64,000 nt of DNA from Alicycliphilus denitrificans_A (lineage in GTDB: Bacteria; Pseudomonadota; Gammaproteobacteria; Burkholderiales; Burkholderiaceae_C), in assembly GCF_044792555.1 (NCBI RefSeq), contig NZ_CP126239.1:124001-188000 (forward strand). The letters are read 5' to 3'. A model generated the notes under the pieces. The model was not told the DNA's origin and ran no database searches. It saw only the letters and a list, made by a program, of their open reading frames with translations. Below, one piece after another: positions 7,811 to 16,662 of this stretch. Made by a program: the position numbers and the translations under genes. Positions within the stretch are counted from its first letter, which is position 1, and each line of letters starts with the position of its first letter.

Positions 7811-8409
7811 GCCCCGATACCGACGCGCCTTTCCTGCCCGACAGCGAATTCGATTTGCGCGCGCGCGCCGAGTTGGCGATCGCCTTCGAGGCCAGCGACG
7901 CACCGGCACACCTGTACCGAAAGCCGCAGCCGCTGCTGGCGCGACGCGGCTTGCAGCGTTTTCTGGCTGCGCTTTTGCTGGCCGGTGGCACCAGCGGCGG
8001 GGTGCTAGCCGTGCGACCGCCAGCGATGGTGCGCGACGCGATCGACCACGAATACCACGAGCGCAGCTTGCGGGGCAGTTTCATGGAGCAGCGCCAGTTG
8101 CTCATGCACCTGGGCATGCGGGACGCCAACGTGGTGCCCGGGTTTCCCCAACTCATGCGGCCATGCGATATCGAAGGTCACCTCGCTTACCACCTCACCA
8201 CGTTCTTCGAGAAGGGCGGCATGGTGACGGTGTATGCCTTTGACCAGCCTGTGGACCTGCGCGAGGCCAGCGGCTGGTGGAGCAACGTGCACTGGAAGGT
8301 GATCCGCTCGCGCGAGGGCAAGCCCTTGTTGCTGGTGGCCCAGAAAAAGAAGGCACTGGCGGTCGCGCAGACGGCACTGCAGGCACCTCCCGTGTCCGGG
8401 CCAGGCTGA
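7807..8409 (+). CDS. DUF3379-like membrane anti-sigma protein
   Basis: This 200-residue protein overlaps the sigma frame by 4 bp (ATGA). Residues 1-55 are a soluble N-terminus (SEFDLRARAELAIAFEASDAPAHLYRKP). A hydrophobic segment follows (LQRFLAALLLAGGTSGGVLAV, about 50-70), and then an outer domain containing DHEYHERSLRGSFMEQRQLLMHLG and CDIEGHLAYHLTTFFEKGGMVTVYAF. This arrangement matches DUF3379 proteins, which pair with ECF sigma factors as membrane anti-sigma regulators. Gene order supports that role here, though its partner carries a stop codon. Confidence 0.75.
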   Translation: MSPDTDAPFLPDSEFDLRARAELAIAFEASDAPAHLYRKPQPLLARRGLQRFLAALLLAGGTSGGVLAVRPPAMVRDAIDHEYHERSLRGSFMEQRQLLMHLGMRDANVVPGFPQLMRPCDIEGHLAYHLTTFFEKGGMVTVYAFDQPVDLREASGWWSNVHWKVIRSREGKPLLLVAQKKKALAVAQTALQAPPVSGPG

Positions 8410-8494
8410 GGCACCGCGTCCCTGTCAACGAATCAACCGCTCACCCCTTTCACCCCAACCGGCGCACGACGCCCAACCACCGGAGACCCCAGAA

Positions 8495-9727
8495 ATGAAC
8501 CAACAACCCACCTCGCTCCCCCGGCGCCACCTGCTGGCCGGCAGCGGCGCTGCTTTGGCTGCCGTTGGTCTGGCCAGCTTTGGCCGCACCGCAGCCGCTG
8601 CTGGTGAGACCGCGCCCGTCGCCGTGGCCGGTGCTGCCAAGCCTCTGCCAGCGTACGTGGGCTGGAAGGACCCGGCCAGCCTGATCGTGCACAGCAGCAC
8701 CACCATTGAGACCAAGCGCAGTGTGTTCGGCACCAGCGTAATCACGCCGTCCGAGCAGCTCTACATCCGCAACAATCTGCCCGCGCCCGACGCCTCGATC
8801 CTGGGCAACCGCGATGCCTGGGAGATCAACATCGAGGGGGTGAAGAACCCGCGCAAACTCACGCTGGGCGACCTCAAGCGCATGGGCATCGAGACCACGG
8901 CGATGGTGTTGCAATGCTCTGGCAACGGACGCGGCTACTTCCCCAACAAGCCCAGTGGAACGCCTTGGCAAGTGGGCGCAGCAGGCTGTGTGGTGTGGAG
9001 CGGTGTGCCGGTGCGCTGGGTGGTGGATGCCCTGGGCGGCGTGGAGGCCGGCATGGCCTACCTCACCGGCACAGGCGGCGAAAAACTCCCCGATGGACTG
9101 GACCCCAAGAGCGTGATCGTGGAACGCTCGGTGCCTGCTGCCGCACTCGCCGATGCCCTGCTGGCCTGGGAAATGAACGGTGTGCCGATTTCGCTGGCCC
9201 ACGGCGGCCCACTGCGCTTGATCGTGCCGGGTTACACGGGCGTGAACAACATCAAGTACGTCAAACGCCTGGCCTTCACCGCTCAGGAGACCGACGCACG
9301 CATCATGTCGCACGGCTACCGCATTTCACCGCCCGGCGCGAAGGGCGACCCGTCGCAGCCATCGGTGCAGGAAATGACGGTGAAGTCGTGGATCAACGGT
9401 CCCGGCACGGACGGCGCCCCGCTTAAAGCGGGTGACACACAGATCCATGGCGTGGCGTTTGGCGGCATGAACGCGGTGGCCAAGGTCGAGGTTTCTCTGG
9501 ACGGCGGAAAAACCTGGCAGCTCGCGCGCATGGTGGGGCCCGACCTCGGCCGCTTTGCGTGGCGGCAGTTTGTTTTTGCGGCACGCCTGCCGGCGGGCCA
9601 GTTCACCCTGGCGAGCCGAGCCACCGACACCGCAGGCAACGTGCAGCCCGAACAACGCATGGAAAACGCGGGCGGCTACAACAACACCAGCTGGGCCGAC
9701 CACGCCGTGAAAGTGAGCGTGGCATGA
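8495..9727 (+). CDS. sorA: SorA-like sulfite dehydrogenase, molybdopterin subunit
   Basis: This 410-residue protein has a Tat signal (LPRRHLLAGSGAALAAVGLASFG), the export route of folded molybdoenzymes. The sulfite-oxidase-type domain shows the molybdenum-ligating Cys at about residue 141 in LQCSGNGRGYF. A substrate-side segment QLYIRNNLPAP precedes it. A C-terminal Ig-like dimerisation domain follows (VAKVEVSLDGGKTWQLARM, ending NNTSWADHAVKVSV). Length is close to the heterodimeric sulfite dehydrogenase SorA. The adjacent cytochrome gene overlaps by 4 bp, as in sorAB. Reaction: sulfite to sulfate with electrons to cytochrome c. Substrate is inferred from family, and other sulfite-oxidase-fold roles are possible. 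A GGAG site precedes the ATG. Confidence 0.85.
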   Translation: MNQQPTSLPRRHLLAGSGAALAAVGLASFGRTAAAAGETAPVAVAGAAKPLPAYVGWKDPASLIVHSSTTIETKRSVFGTSVITPSEQLYIRNNLPAPDASILGNRDAWEINIEGVKNPRKLTLGDLKRMGIETTAMVLQCSGNGRGYFPNKPSGTPWQVGAAGCVVWSGVPVRWVVDALGGVEAGMAYLTGTGGEKLPDGLDPKSVIVERSVPAAALADALLAWEMNGVPISLAHGGPLRLIVPGYTGVNNIKYVKRLAFTAQETDARIMSHGYRISPPGAKGDPSQPSVQEMTVKSWINGPGTDGAPLKAGDTQIHGVAFGGMNAVAKVEVSLDGGKTWQLARMVGPDLGRFAWRQFVFAARLPAGQFTLASRATDTAGNVQPEQRMENAGGYNNTSWADHAVKVSVA

Positions 9728-10071
9728 AGCGCACAATCCAAAAACACGCGTTGGTCGCTGCCCTGTTGTCGTTGGCATTCACAGTGCTGCCCGTGCACGC
9801 CGCCGACGATGCCGCGCAACTTCAACAAGGCAAGGTGTTGTTCGGCCAAGGCGCGGTGCCTGCCTGCGCCCTGTGCCATGCGCTCAAGGACGCGGGAGCC
9901 GAAGGCGCCGTGGGCCCCAGCCTGGACGAGCTCAAGCCCGATGCCAAGCGCGTGGCCACCGCGCTGCGCAATGGCATTGGGCAGATGCCGTCCTACAACG
10001 GCAAACTCAGTGATGCGCAAATTGCCGCCCTGGCGGCCTACGTGGCCAAGGCTTCGGGTGGATCAAAGTGA
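9724..10071 (+). CDS. sorB: SorB-like monoheme cytochrome c subunit
   Basis: This 115-residue protein has a Sec signal (ALVAALLSLAFTVLPVHA) and one heme c motif, C48-A-L-C51-H52 (CALCH). A likely axial Met sits in IGQMPSYNGKLSD, the usual class I cytochrome pattern, and the protein ends in IAALAAYVAKAS. The ATG at 9724 overlaps the molybdoenzyme stop, so the two are co-translated. It would accept electrons from the molybdenum subunit in the periplasm and pass them to a soluble cytochrome or oxidase. A strong hairpin follows at 10146. Confidence 0.88.
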   Translation: MKRTIQKHALVAALLSLAFTVLPVHAADDAAQLQQGKVLFGQGAVPACALCHALKDAGAEGAVGPSLDELKPDAKRVATALRNGIGQMPSYNGKLSDAQIAALAAYVAKASGGSK

Positions 10072-10145
10072 TGGCTGGTTGGCCACAGCGCTGTTGCGCC
10101 AACTGACAAAAAGGACGGGATCACCTGCAAACAGCGATCCCGACT

Positions 10146-10176
10146 GAGTGGCTGACCCAGGGCGGGTCAGCCACTC
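10146..10176 (+). terminator. Strong hairpin after sorAB
   Basis: Perfect 13-bp arms (GAGTGGCTGACCC and its complement) at 10146-10158 and 10164-10176 enclose a 5-base loop. No T-run follows. It lies between the end of sorB and a minus-strand gene remnant, so it could serve as a two-way terminator. Confidence 0.6.
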
Positions 10177-10180
10177 ACCA

Positions 10181-10400
10181 TCACTTGCCTGGTTTGATGT
10201 CGGGGACCACCATCCAGCCAGCCCCCATCATCACAACCGCCGGGAACTTCTCGCCGGCCTAAGTCTTGCCCAGCATGGCCTTGTGCTCGCGGTAAACCAT
10301 CAACGCTGGCGACACGCCCAGGTGATTGATCGCACCATGCTTGATGCTGCTGCAGTCTTGCTCGTCGAGCTTGCAGATCTCTGCACGCTGTTGTCAACTC
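10181..10400 (-). pseudogene. Decayed minus-strand gene remnant
   Basis: On the minus strand a coherent protein fragment reads ICKLDEQDCSSIKHGAINHL, then VSPALMVYREHKAMLGKT, a TAG stop near 10261, then AGEKFPAVVMMGAGWMVVPD and a final TGA at 10181-10183. No start or N-terminal part is left, because the region upstream runs into the RIT element boundary. I do not recognise the family. It looks like the 3' end of a gene truncated by the events that placed the 27-kb unit. Confidence 0.5.
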
Positions 10401-10521
10401 TCTAGCAATGTCAACTGCGCGCCTGAAACCTGTCTCTGCGCATTACCACGATGCATGAATAGGAGTGATCGCAATCCGGCACGCCAAGGGCATTCACGTT
10501 GAAAACTCGAACGGCAGCAAC

Positions 10522-10553
10522 CGCTGCTTATGGAGAGCTCTCCATAAGCAGCG
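10522..10553. repeat. 32-bp perfect palindrome at the RIT left end
   Basis: Each half reads CGCTGCTTATGGAGAG, with its complement following directly. It overlaps the start of the left inverted repeat and marks where identity between the two 27-kb copies begins. It has no counterpart at the right end. Confidence 0.9.
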
Positions 10554-10585
10554 TTATGCACAGCACGCAGTTATGGACAGTTGGC
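10548..10585 (+). repeat. RIT left terminal inverted repeat
   Basis: It matches the reverse complement of 14029-14066 over 38 bp with about two mismatches. It contains the GTTATGCACAG / GTTATGGACAG pair, the degenerate form of the direct repeat seen at the right end. Confidence 0.88.
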
Positions 10586-10678
10586 CAGTCTGAACGCGCC
10601 AGAGGCTGTGATCGCCCTGGTAGATCGCAAGGAGGCGGTGCCGTTGAACTGGACATAAGTTCGCAGTCGGCGCATGAA

Positions 10679-10705
10679 TGGTGATCTCACAACTGGAGAT
10701 CACCA
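10679..10705 (+). promoter_or_regulatory. Hairpin or operator over the ritA ribosome binding site
   Basis: Perfect 10-bp arms TGGTGATCTC (10679-10688) and its complement (10696-10705) enclose a 7-base loop. The second arm covers the GGAG ribosome site (10695-10698) and the A of the start codon at 10705. It could sequester the start in mRNA or bind a recombinase or repressor on DNA. Confidence 0.55.
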
Positions 10706-11955
10706 TGGACTTGATTCTTTCGATGCACCCGATGGCCAGGGCATGGCTGCTCGATGGCCCGCTGTCTTCATACGTCGGGGCGTTCCAGGCATTGCTGGAG
10801 CGCGGCCGGTACGCCGAAGGCAGCTCGGAGACTGCCCTTCGTGCCTGGTCGCACTTTGCCCACTGGATGGCGAAGTGCCAGGTATCTGCCGAACAGATCG
10901 ACGAAGCCCTCGTCGAGCAGTTTCTGGATTCGCATCTGCCGCGCTGCGACTGCCATCCCGCGGCTCTGCGTACACGCAGCGGCTTGAGCGCCAGTCTCGG
11001 ACACCTGCTCGCCTTGTTGCGGGAACAGCATGTCATCGTGGAACTGCCAGGCCCCAGCGGTCCCATTGCAGAAGAACTGAACCGTTACAACGTCCACATG
11101 CGCGACGCCCGCGGCCTGGCGATAGGCACGCGCGAGGATCGGCTGGTACTCGTAGGTCGTCTGCTGCAATGCAAGTTCGCGGGCAAGGCCATCGCCATCG
11201 GCGAGTTGCAGCCGGAAGACGTTCGCGGCTTCATCGCAACCGAGCTCACGCGGGTCAGCAGCGGGTCGCATTCCAGCGCGGTCACTGCTGCGCTGCGGGC
11301 CTACTTCCGATACCGCGGGACCTGCGGTGACGCAGTGAACAGCCTGCTCGGCGCTATCTCGTCGCCGGTGCGATGGAGCCAAGCATCGTTGCCGCGCGCG
11401 CTGACGACCGAGGAGGTCCAGCGCCTCGAAGCGCATTGCGCCGAGGCCAAGCGGGCTCCGCTGCGCCTGCTGGCCATGGTGCGCCTGGCCTTGGATCTCG
11501 GACTGCGCGTGGGCGAGATCGCCAAGCTGGAGATCGGCGACTTCGATTGGCGTGCCGGAACGGTGACCTTGAAGCGAACAAAGTCCCAGCGCCAGGATGT
11601 CCTACCGCTGCCGGTGCTCACCGGGCAGGCTCTGGCGGAGTACATGAGACACGAGCGGCCCGCAACCACGCTGCCATCGCTGTTCGTCCGTCGGTTGGCG
11701 CCACACGACAAGCCCATCGGCGTCGATGCAGTGAGCCAGGCAATCGGGCGTGCCCTGCGAGGTGCCGGCATCTCACGCGGTTGCCATTCGTTGCGTCACA
11801 CGCTGGCCTGTCGCCTGGTCAACAGCGGCAGTTCGATCAAGGAGGTCGCCGATGTGCTTCGGCATCGATCGCTGGACACCTCGTTGATCTACGCCAAGCT
11901 CGACTTGCAACTGCTTGCCGAGGTCGCTCTGCCTTGGCCTGGGAGTGCATCATGA
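10705..11955 (+). CDS. ritA: RIT tyrosine recombinase A (copy 1, intact)
   Basis: This 416-residue protein starts at the ATG at 10705, which has GGAG six bases upstream. A SAM-like DNA-binding N-terminal half (about residues 30-230) leads into the catalytic domain. The catalytic Arg is in LGLRVGEIAKLEI, then HSLRHTLACRLVNSG (HxxRH), and a final HRSLDTSLIYAK supplying His and the nucleophilic Tyr. It overlaps ritB by 4 bp (ATGA). The three RIT recombinases are thought to act together at the terminal repeats. The second copy of this gene is frameshifted at 38444. Confidence 0.93.
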   Translation: MDLILSMHPMARAWLLDGPLSSYVGAFQALLERGRYAEGSSETALRAWSHFAHWMAKCQVSAEQIDEALVEQFLDSHLPRCDCHPAALRTRSGLSASLGHLLALLREQHVIVELPGPSGPIAEELNRYNVHMRDARGLAIGTREDRLVLVGRLLQCKFAGKAIAIGELQPEDVRGFIATELTRVSSGSHSSAVTAALRAYFRYRGTCGDAVNSLLGAISSPVRWSQASLPRALTTEEVQRLEAHCAEAKRAPLRLLAMVRLALDLGLRVGEIAKLEIGDFDWRAGTVTLKRTKSQRQDVLPLPVLTGQALAEYMRHERPATTLPSLFVRRLAPHDKPIGVDAVSQAIGRALRGAGISRGCHSLRHTLACRLVNSGSSIKEVADVLRHRSLDTSLIYAKLDLQLLAEVALPWPGSAS

Positions 11956-12953
11956 GCGCCGCAGCATCGGCGAACATCGACCTCACCGCCAAGGTGGAGC
12001 AATACCTGACTGAACGCCTGCGCCTCGGGTTCAAGCCGTGCTCCTCTGATCTCGCTGTGCGCAGCTTCACTCGCTTCATGGTCGGAGAGGGACGCGACAT
12101 CGCGTTGACGGTAGACGTGATGGTCCAGTGGGCGCACCAGGTACAGCCTCGGTATCTCGTGGGCGGCCGGGCCAATGTCGACACGGCAGCGCGCCGACTG
12201 GCAACGCTGCGCCCCTTCATGCGCTGGCTCCAGCAGTTCGATCCGACTGTCGAAGTTCCTGACGATTCCAGCTTCGGTCCGATCCCGCGCCGCGTGGCGC
12301 CTCACATCTACAGCGAAGCCGAGATCGCGGCATTGATCGTCGCTGCCCGCCGACTCGGCCCCTCGGATGGCCTTCGTGCCACCACCTATGCAACGCTGTT
12401 CGGTCTGATCGCATCGGCCGGGCTTCGGGTCTCTGAAGCGATCAACCTGGCCGACTCGGATGCAGATCTGGACGGCGGCATCCTGACCATACAGCAGACC
12501 AAGTTTGGCAAGTCCCGCATGGTGCCGCTGCACCCCAGCGTGATCGGTCCGATGGCAGCCTACCGGGCCTTGCGCCGCCAGTACGTGCCTGCGAAGCCGC
12601 AGATGACATTCTTCGTGGGCTCGCGTGGCGTGCACCGGGGTGAACCGCTGGGAGATCGGCAGGTGCATCGAGTGTTCTGTCAGCTGCGCGAGCAATTGGG
12701 TTGGATCGATCGCGGCGGCCATGGCCGACCGCGGGTGCATGACCTGCGCCATAGCTTCGCCGTGAGACGGATGATCCTGTGGCACCAGCAGGGAGCGAAC
12801 CTTGACCAACGAATGCTGGCCCTGTCCACGTACATGGGCCACATCAATATCTCCAGCACGTACTGGTACCTGAGCGGCGTGCCGGAGTTGATGGCGTTGG
12901 CCGGCGCTCGATTCGAACGCTTCGCCGACGTCGCGGAGAACGACGATGAGTAG
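11952..12953 (+). CDS. ritB: RIT tyrosine recombinase B (copy 1)
   Basis: This 333-residue protein starts at the ATG at 11952, overlapping ritA. The catalytic set is visible: Arg in SAGLRVSEAINLADS, HDLRHSFAVRRM for HxxR, and YMGHINISSTYWYL for the second His and the Tyr nucleophile. An N-terminal core-binding region precedes it (KVEQYLTERLRLGFKPCSSDLAV). The frame stays open far upstream inside ritA, but that extension is out-of-frame ritA sequence and not protein. It overlaps ritC by 8 bp. It is identical in copy 2. Confidence 0.93.
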   Translation: MSAAASANIDLTAKVEQYLTERLRLGFKPCSSDLAVRSFTRFMVGEGRDIALTVDVMVQWAHQVQPRYLVGGRANVDTAARRLATLRPFMRWLQQFDPTVEVPDDSSFGPIPRRVAPHIYSEAEIAALIVAARRLGPSDGLRATTYATLFGLIASAGLRVSEAINLADSDADLDGGILTIQQTKFGKSRMVPLHPSVIGPMAAYRALRRQYVPAKPQMTFFVGSRGVHRGEPLGDRQVHRVFCQLREQLGWIDRGGHGRPRVHDLRHSFAVRRMILWHQQGANLDQRMLALSTYMGHINISSTYWYLSGVPELMALAGARFERFADVAENDDE

Positions 12954-13973
12954 TTCTGAACACCGCAAGCCCGCTCCGCCGAGCTTCGCGACGCTGGTCC
13001 AGTCCTTCTTCGCCGAGCACCTGACGCAGCAGCGCGCGTTGAGCCCGCAGACCGTTGCGGCCTATCGGGACGCGTTCGTGCTGTTCCTGGACTTCGCCCA
13101 GGCGCAACTGCACAAGACGCCCACGACGCTGTCGCTCGCCGACCTGACGCCCGCGCTGATCCTGGACTTCCTCGATCATCTCGAACGCGATCGGCACAAC
13201 ACCGTTCGCAGCCGCAATGCGCGACTGGCCGCGCTGCGCTCGTTCCTGAAGTTCGCGGCCCGGCGAGACGTGACGGCACTTCAGGTCGTCGAGCAGGCGC
13301 TCGGCGTGCCGATGAAGCGCTTCGAGCGGCCGATGTTCGAGTTCCTGACACGCGAGGAGATGCTGGCCGTGATCGGCGCGCCAGGAGCGGATTGGATGGG
13401 CCAGCGAGACAAGCTGCTGCTGGCCCTGCTGTACAACACCGGTCCCGCGTGTCGGAGGCAATCGGCGTAAAAGTGGGCGACGTCGTGCTGGCACCCGCCG
13501 CCTGCGTGCATCTGCATGGCAAGGGACGCAAGCAGCGGTCGGTGCCGCTCTGGCGATCGACGGTCAAGGTGATCCGCGCCTGGCTGAAGTTCAACCCGGA
13601 CCTGACTCCCACGTCGGCGCTGCTGCCCAACCGTGGCGGACAGGCGATGACGCGGTCCAACGTGACGCAGCGCCTGGCATTGGCCGTCAAGAAAGCCGCG
13701 CTCACGACGCCGAGCCTGGCCGGAAGAACGATCTCTCCACACTGCCTGCGTCACTCGACCGCCATGCACCTTCTGCAGTCGGGCGTGGAAATCAGCGTGA
13801 TCGCTCTGTGGCTCGGACACGAGAGTCCGGCGACAACGCATCAGTACATAGAGGCCGATCTCGCCATGAAGGAAAAGGCACTGGCCAGGCTTCAGGATCC
13901 CAATGTGGTCCCACAGCGGTTCCGGGCAGAAGACGATCTGTTTGAAGTTCCTCAAGACCTTGTGATTACGTGA
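12946..13973 (+). pseudogene. ritC: RIT tyrosine recombinase C, frameshifted (copy 1)
   Basis: The frame opens at the ATG at 12946 with a SAM-like N-terminal domain (SFFAEHLTQQRALSPQTVAAY). A base is missing near 13443 relative to copy 2, just before the catalytic Arg motif GARVSEAIGV, so the first frame stops at 13470. The catalytic HCLRHSTAMHLLQSG and LGHESPATTHQYIE motifs continue in another frame. A further inserted T near 13940 changes the C-terminus. Copy 2 (40160-41179) is intact with 339 residues, so these may be sequence errors rather than real decay. Confidence 0.85.
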
Positions 13974-14028
13974 AGTTCAAAGACGCGACCGCAGCCCTCT
14001 TGCGAGGGCGGCGACGCCGCGCTGCCGG

Positions 14029-14066
14029 ACCAACTGTGCATAACTGCGTGCTGTGCATAACGCTGC
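14029..14066 (-). repeat. RIT right terminal inverted repeat
   Basis: It contains two direct 11-bp repeats CTGTGCATAAC separated by six bases, probably recombinase binding sites. Its reverse complement matches 10548-10585. A small 6-bp GC hairpin (13994-14009) just inside may end the rit transcript. Confidence 0.88.
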
Positions 14067-14137
14067 CAAGCTGCCCCCTACTGTTCAGGTAGTTACGTCA
14101 TTAGGTATCGCCCCAGGTTGTCCTCCTGAACGATTCC

Positions 14138-16534
14138 CTAGAACAACACCTTCTGCGCACTCGTCAATGCCGCAAAGCTGTCGCCCAACGGCTGAAGAAT
14201 CGCTTCAGCAATGGGCTGCAGTTGCTTGACGAGGTAGTGCTCATAGTCAATGCGCGAATACCGGGCCTCCAGCGGTTCGGGGCCGCTCTGCGTCATCACG
14301 TACTCGATCCAGCCTCCACGCTGGTACTGCTGCGGACGGTTCAGCTTCGCGTTGTGCGCGTCAGCAATGCGCGCCGCGCGCACCTGGGGAGGCACGTTGA
14401 CCTCATAGGCATCGAGTCGGTGGCGCAGGCGTTTTCGGTAGACGAGCAGCGCATCCATCTGACCATCCAGCATTGACCGCGCATAGTCGGTCACGAACGC
14501 TCGGTAGGGCTCACCATGGAAGATGCGTGACAGCAAGCCCTCCTGGAACTGGCGCGCCAACGGGGTCCAGTCGCTGCGGGCCATCTCCAGCCCGCGATAG
14601 ACCATCTCCTCCCGTCCCTCTTCATCGATGCTCAGGCCGGCGTAGCGCTTCTTGCTGCCGACATCCGATCCTCGGATGGTGGGCATGAAGAACTTGGCGT
14701 AGTGGGTATCGAACTCGATTTCGAGGAAGTTCTCCAGCTGCTGCTCTTCTCGCAGCTTGCGGGTCCACCAGGCGTTGACTTCCTGCACCAGATGGGCCGC
14801 AATGGCGTGCGCCTCCGCATTGGGATAGGTGCGTTTGAGCCAGATGAAGATGGAGTCGGTGTCTCCGTAGATGACCTGGTATCCACGCTCCTCAACGAAC
14901 TTCCGGGTGAGCTTCATCACCTCGTGGCCGCGCAGGGTCACGGCGGACACCAGCTTCGGGTTAAAGAAGCGGCACTCGGACGCGCCCAGCACCCCGGCGA
15001 AGGAATTCATGAGCAGCTTCAGGGCCTGCGACAGCGGCTGGTTCCGGTTCCGCTTGGCCTCGTCCCGGGCATTCGAGAGTGTGGTCACGATGTCCGGCAG
15101 ACAGTGTTTGTCGCGCGAAAACAGCGTGCCTTGCGGCCCCTGCACCAACCCGCTCTGGATGTCGGCGCTCTCTCCCTCGGCCAGACCCACGGGGTCCACC
15201 AGAAAGGTCCGGATGATGGAGGGGTACAGACTCTTGTAGTCCAGGACCACGATGGAGTCGTAGAAGCCCGGGGTGGAGTCCATCACATAGCCGCCGGGAA
15301 AGGCCTTGGCTGCGATGTCACCCACGTTGGGTGCCACGTAACCCAGCCGGTGCATGCGCGGCAGGTAGTGGTGGCTGAACGCAGCAATGGAACCACCAAA
15401 GTGATCTATCTGCAAACCCGTCGTCTGCGCTCGCTCCAGCACGAACGGCAGCAGCTCCAGTTTGTCGAAGATACGCAGGACGAGCGCGCAGTCGCGGATG
15501 TTGTAGCTGGCCAGCGCGGGCTTGTCTTCCTGGTAGCGCCGCTCGATCTCCGCCATCTTGTCGTAGGCATCGCCGATCTCCTTGCCCTCGCCCAGCAATG
15601 CCTGCGAGACCGCTTCGAGGCTGAACGACGGGAAGCTCCACATGCCCGCCCGCAGTGCTTCGATGCCATCGACAACCACACGCCCGGGCATGGGCGCGAA
15701 CAGGTAGCCCTGGCGGCCGGGGTGCGTACGCCACGCGATGGGGCGGCGCTCGCGTCCGAGCAACAGCTGCACGGAGTTCGCATCGGCGGTCTTTTGCAGC
15801 ACCCGCAGGTCGAACTGGATCACGCTCCAGCCGACGATGACATCCGGGTCATGGTCCGCAAACCAGGCATTGAGCTGCTCGATCATCGCCCTGCGAGTTG
15901 AGCAGTACACAAGCCTGAAGTCCATCGGCGACACAGCTGGCGCCGACACAGACTCTGGTGCTTCCCCCAGCATGAACACCACCCGGTCACCCGCACCATC
16001 CAGTGCGATGGAGTACAGATCCTCCGTTGCGCTCGTCTCGATGTCCAGCGACACCACCTTCAACACCGGGCGCCAACCAGACGCGGGCTTCAACCTGCCG
16101 TCGAGGATGGTCGAACCTTCGCGCTGACCTCCCTCGACCAGAACACCAGCCGTGATGAACCGCTCCATCAGGTAGCGATCGTGCGGGCGGACATCCGCTT
16201 CGTAGAGCGGTATCCCCAGCGGCTGAAGTGCGCGCGCCAGCTTGCCCAGATCGCGGAACCTGCGAGCATAGACACCGAGGACGGGCTTCTGGTCGAACGT
16301 CTTCAGATCGAGCTCCCTTACCTCCAAGCCCTGCAGGCTTGCCAGCGGAGCTTGCGCTGCGGCCCGATCGCAGTCAGGCAGAAAGGCGACCGACGTCTGT
16401 CGGGTTATCAGCACCTTCTTCGGCCCCTCGTCGGTGGCCAGCCAGTATTCGATCTCGGTGCCGTCTGGGAGGTCCCGCCAGTTGCGGGTGAGAAGGAAGC
16501 CCCGGAGTTCGGTGGTTGCGAGGGCTGAGGGCAT
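14138..16534 (-). CDS. polB: DNA polymerase II (family B), SOS-regulated (copy 1)
   Basis: This 798-residue protein is close to E. coli Pol II in length (783). The exonuclease motifs are DIETS (164-168), GWSVIQFDL (235-243) and YNIRDC (344-349). Polymerase motif A is DYKSLYPSI (432-440), motif B is KLLMNSFAG (506-514) and motif C is YGDTDS (556-561). All catalytic acidic residues are present. It is a repair and translesion polymerase with proofreading. A consensus LexA box lies 84 bp upstream (16618-16637), matching the SOS control of polB in enterics. Carriage beside a RIT element makes it an accessory polymerase. It is identical in copy 2. Confidence 0.96.
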   Translation of the reverse strand: MPSALATTELRGFLLTRNWRDLPDGTEIEYWLATDEGPKKVLITRQTSVAFLPDCDRAAAQAPLASLQGLEVRELDLKTFDQKPVLGVYARRFRDLGKLARALQPLGIPLYEADVRPHDRYLMERFITAGVLVEGGQREGSTILDGRLKPASGWRPVLKVVSLDIETSATEDLYSIALDGAGDRVVFMLGEAPESVSAPAVSPMDFRLVYCSTRRAMIEQLNAWFADHDPDVIVGWSVIQFDLRVLQKTADANSVQLLLGRERRPIAWRTHPGRQGYLFAPMPGRVVVDGIEALRAGMWSFPSFSLEAVSQALLGEGKEIGDAYDKMAEIERRYQEDKPALASYNIRDCALVLRIFDKLELLPFVLERAQTTGLQIDHFGGSIAAFSHHYLPRMHRLGYVAPNVGDIAAKAFPGGYVMDSTPGFYDSIVVLDYKSLYPSIIRTFLVDPVGLAEGESADIQSGLVQGPQGTLFSRDKHCLPDIVTTLSNARDEAKRNRNQPLSQALKLLMNSFAGVLGASECRFFNPKLVSAVTLRGHEVMKLTRKFVEERGYQVIYGDTDSIFIWLKRTYPNAEAHAIAAHLVQEVNAWWTRKLREEQQLENFLEIEFDTHYAKFFMPTIRGSDVGSKKRYAGLSIDEEGREEMVYRGLEMARSDWTPLARQFQEGLLSRIFHGEPYRAFVTDYARSMLDGQMDALLVYRKRLRHRLDAYEVNVPPQVRAARIADAHNAKLNRPQQYQRGGWIEYVMTQSGPEPLEARYSRIDYEHYLVKQLQPIAEAILQPLGDSFAALTSAQKVLF

Positions 16535-16617
16535 CAGGTGGAGCGGAAGACGGTGGCACGCTAATTCTGATGCCTCGGGAGAGCAGGTTGAGAGCTACGA
16601 AGCACTCTTGCGCATGA

Positions 16618-16637
16618 TACTGATTTTTTATACAGTA
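16618..16637. promoter_or_regulatory. LexA (SOS) box between polB and a divergent micro-ORF
   Basis: TACTG-N10-CAGTA with an A/T-rich core is the consensus LexA operator (CTG-N10-CAG at 16620-16635). It lies 84 bp upstream of polB (minus strand) and 26 bp upstream of a plus-strand 26-codon frame at 16663. Confidence 0.9.
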
Positions 16638-16662
16638 TTGTGAAACCGACACCGAAAAGACC

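Larger units (their letters stand above)
10522..14066 (+). mobile_element. RIT element (recombinase in trio), copy 1
   Basis: Three consecutive, overlapping tyrosine recombinase genes (10705-13973) lie between 38-bp terminal inverted repeats at 10548-10585 and 14029-14066. A 32-bp perfect palindrome forms the outer left end. This gene trio with inverted termini matches RIT elements known from Cupriavidus and other proteobacteria. In this copy ritA and ritB are intact and ritC has two single-base indels. Confidence 0.9.

Noticed and set aside
11373..12953. 526-codon frame read as one protein with ritB (twin at 38587-40167)
   Set aside because: Its first part is out-of-frame ritA sequence. ritB homology starts at the ATG at 11952, which overlaps the ritA stop.
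14702..15901. 399-codon plus-strand frame inside polB (and its twin at 41916-43115)
   Set aside because: Antisense shadow of polB, whose motifs and SOS box are unambiguous.
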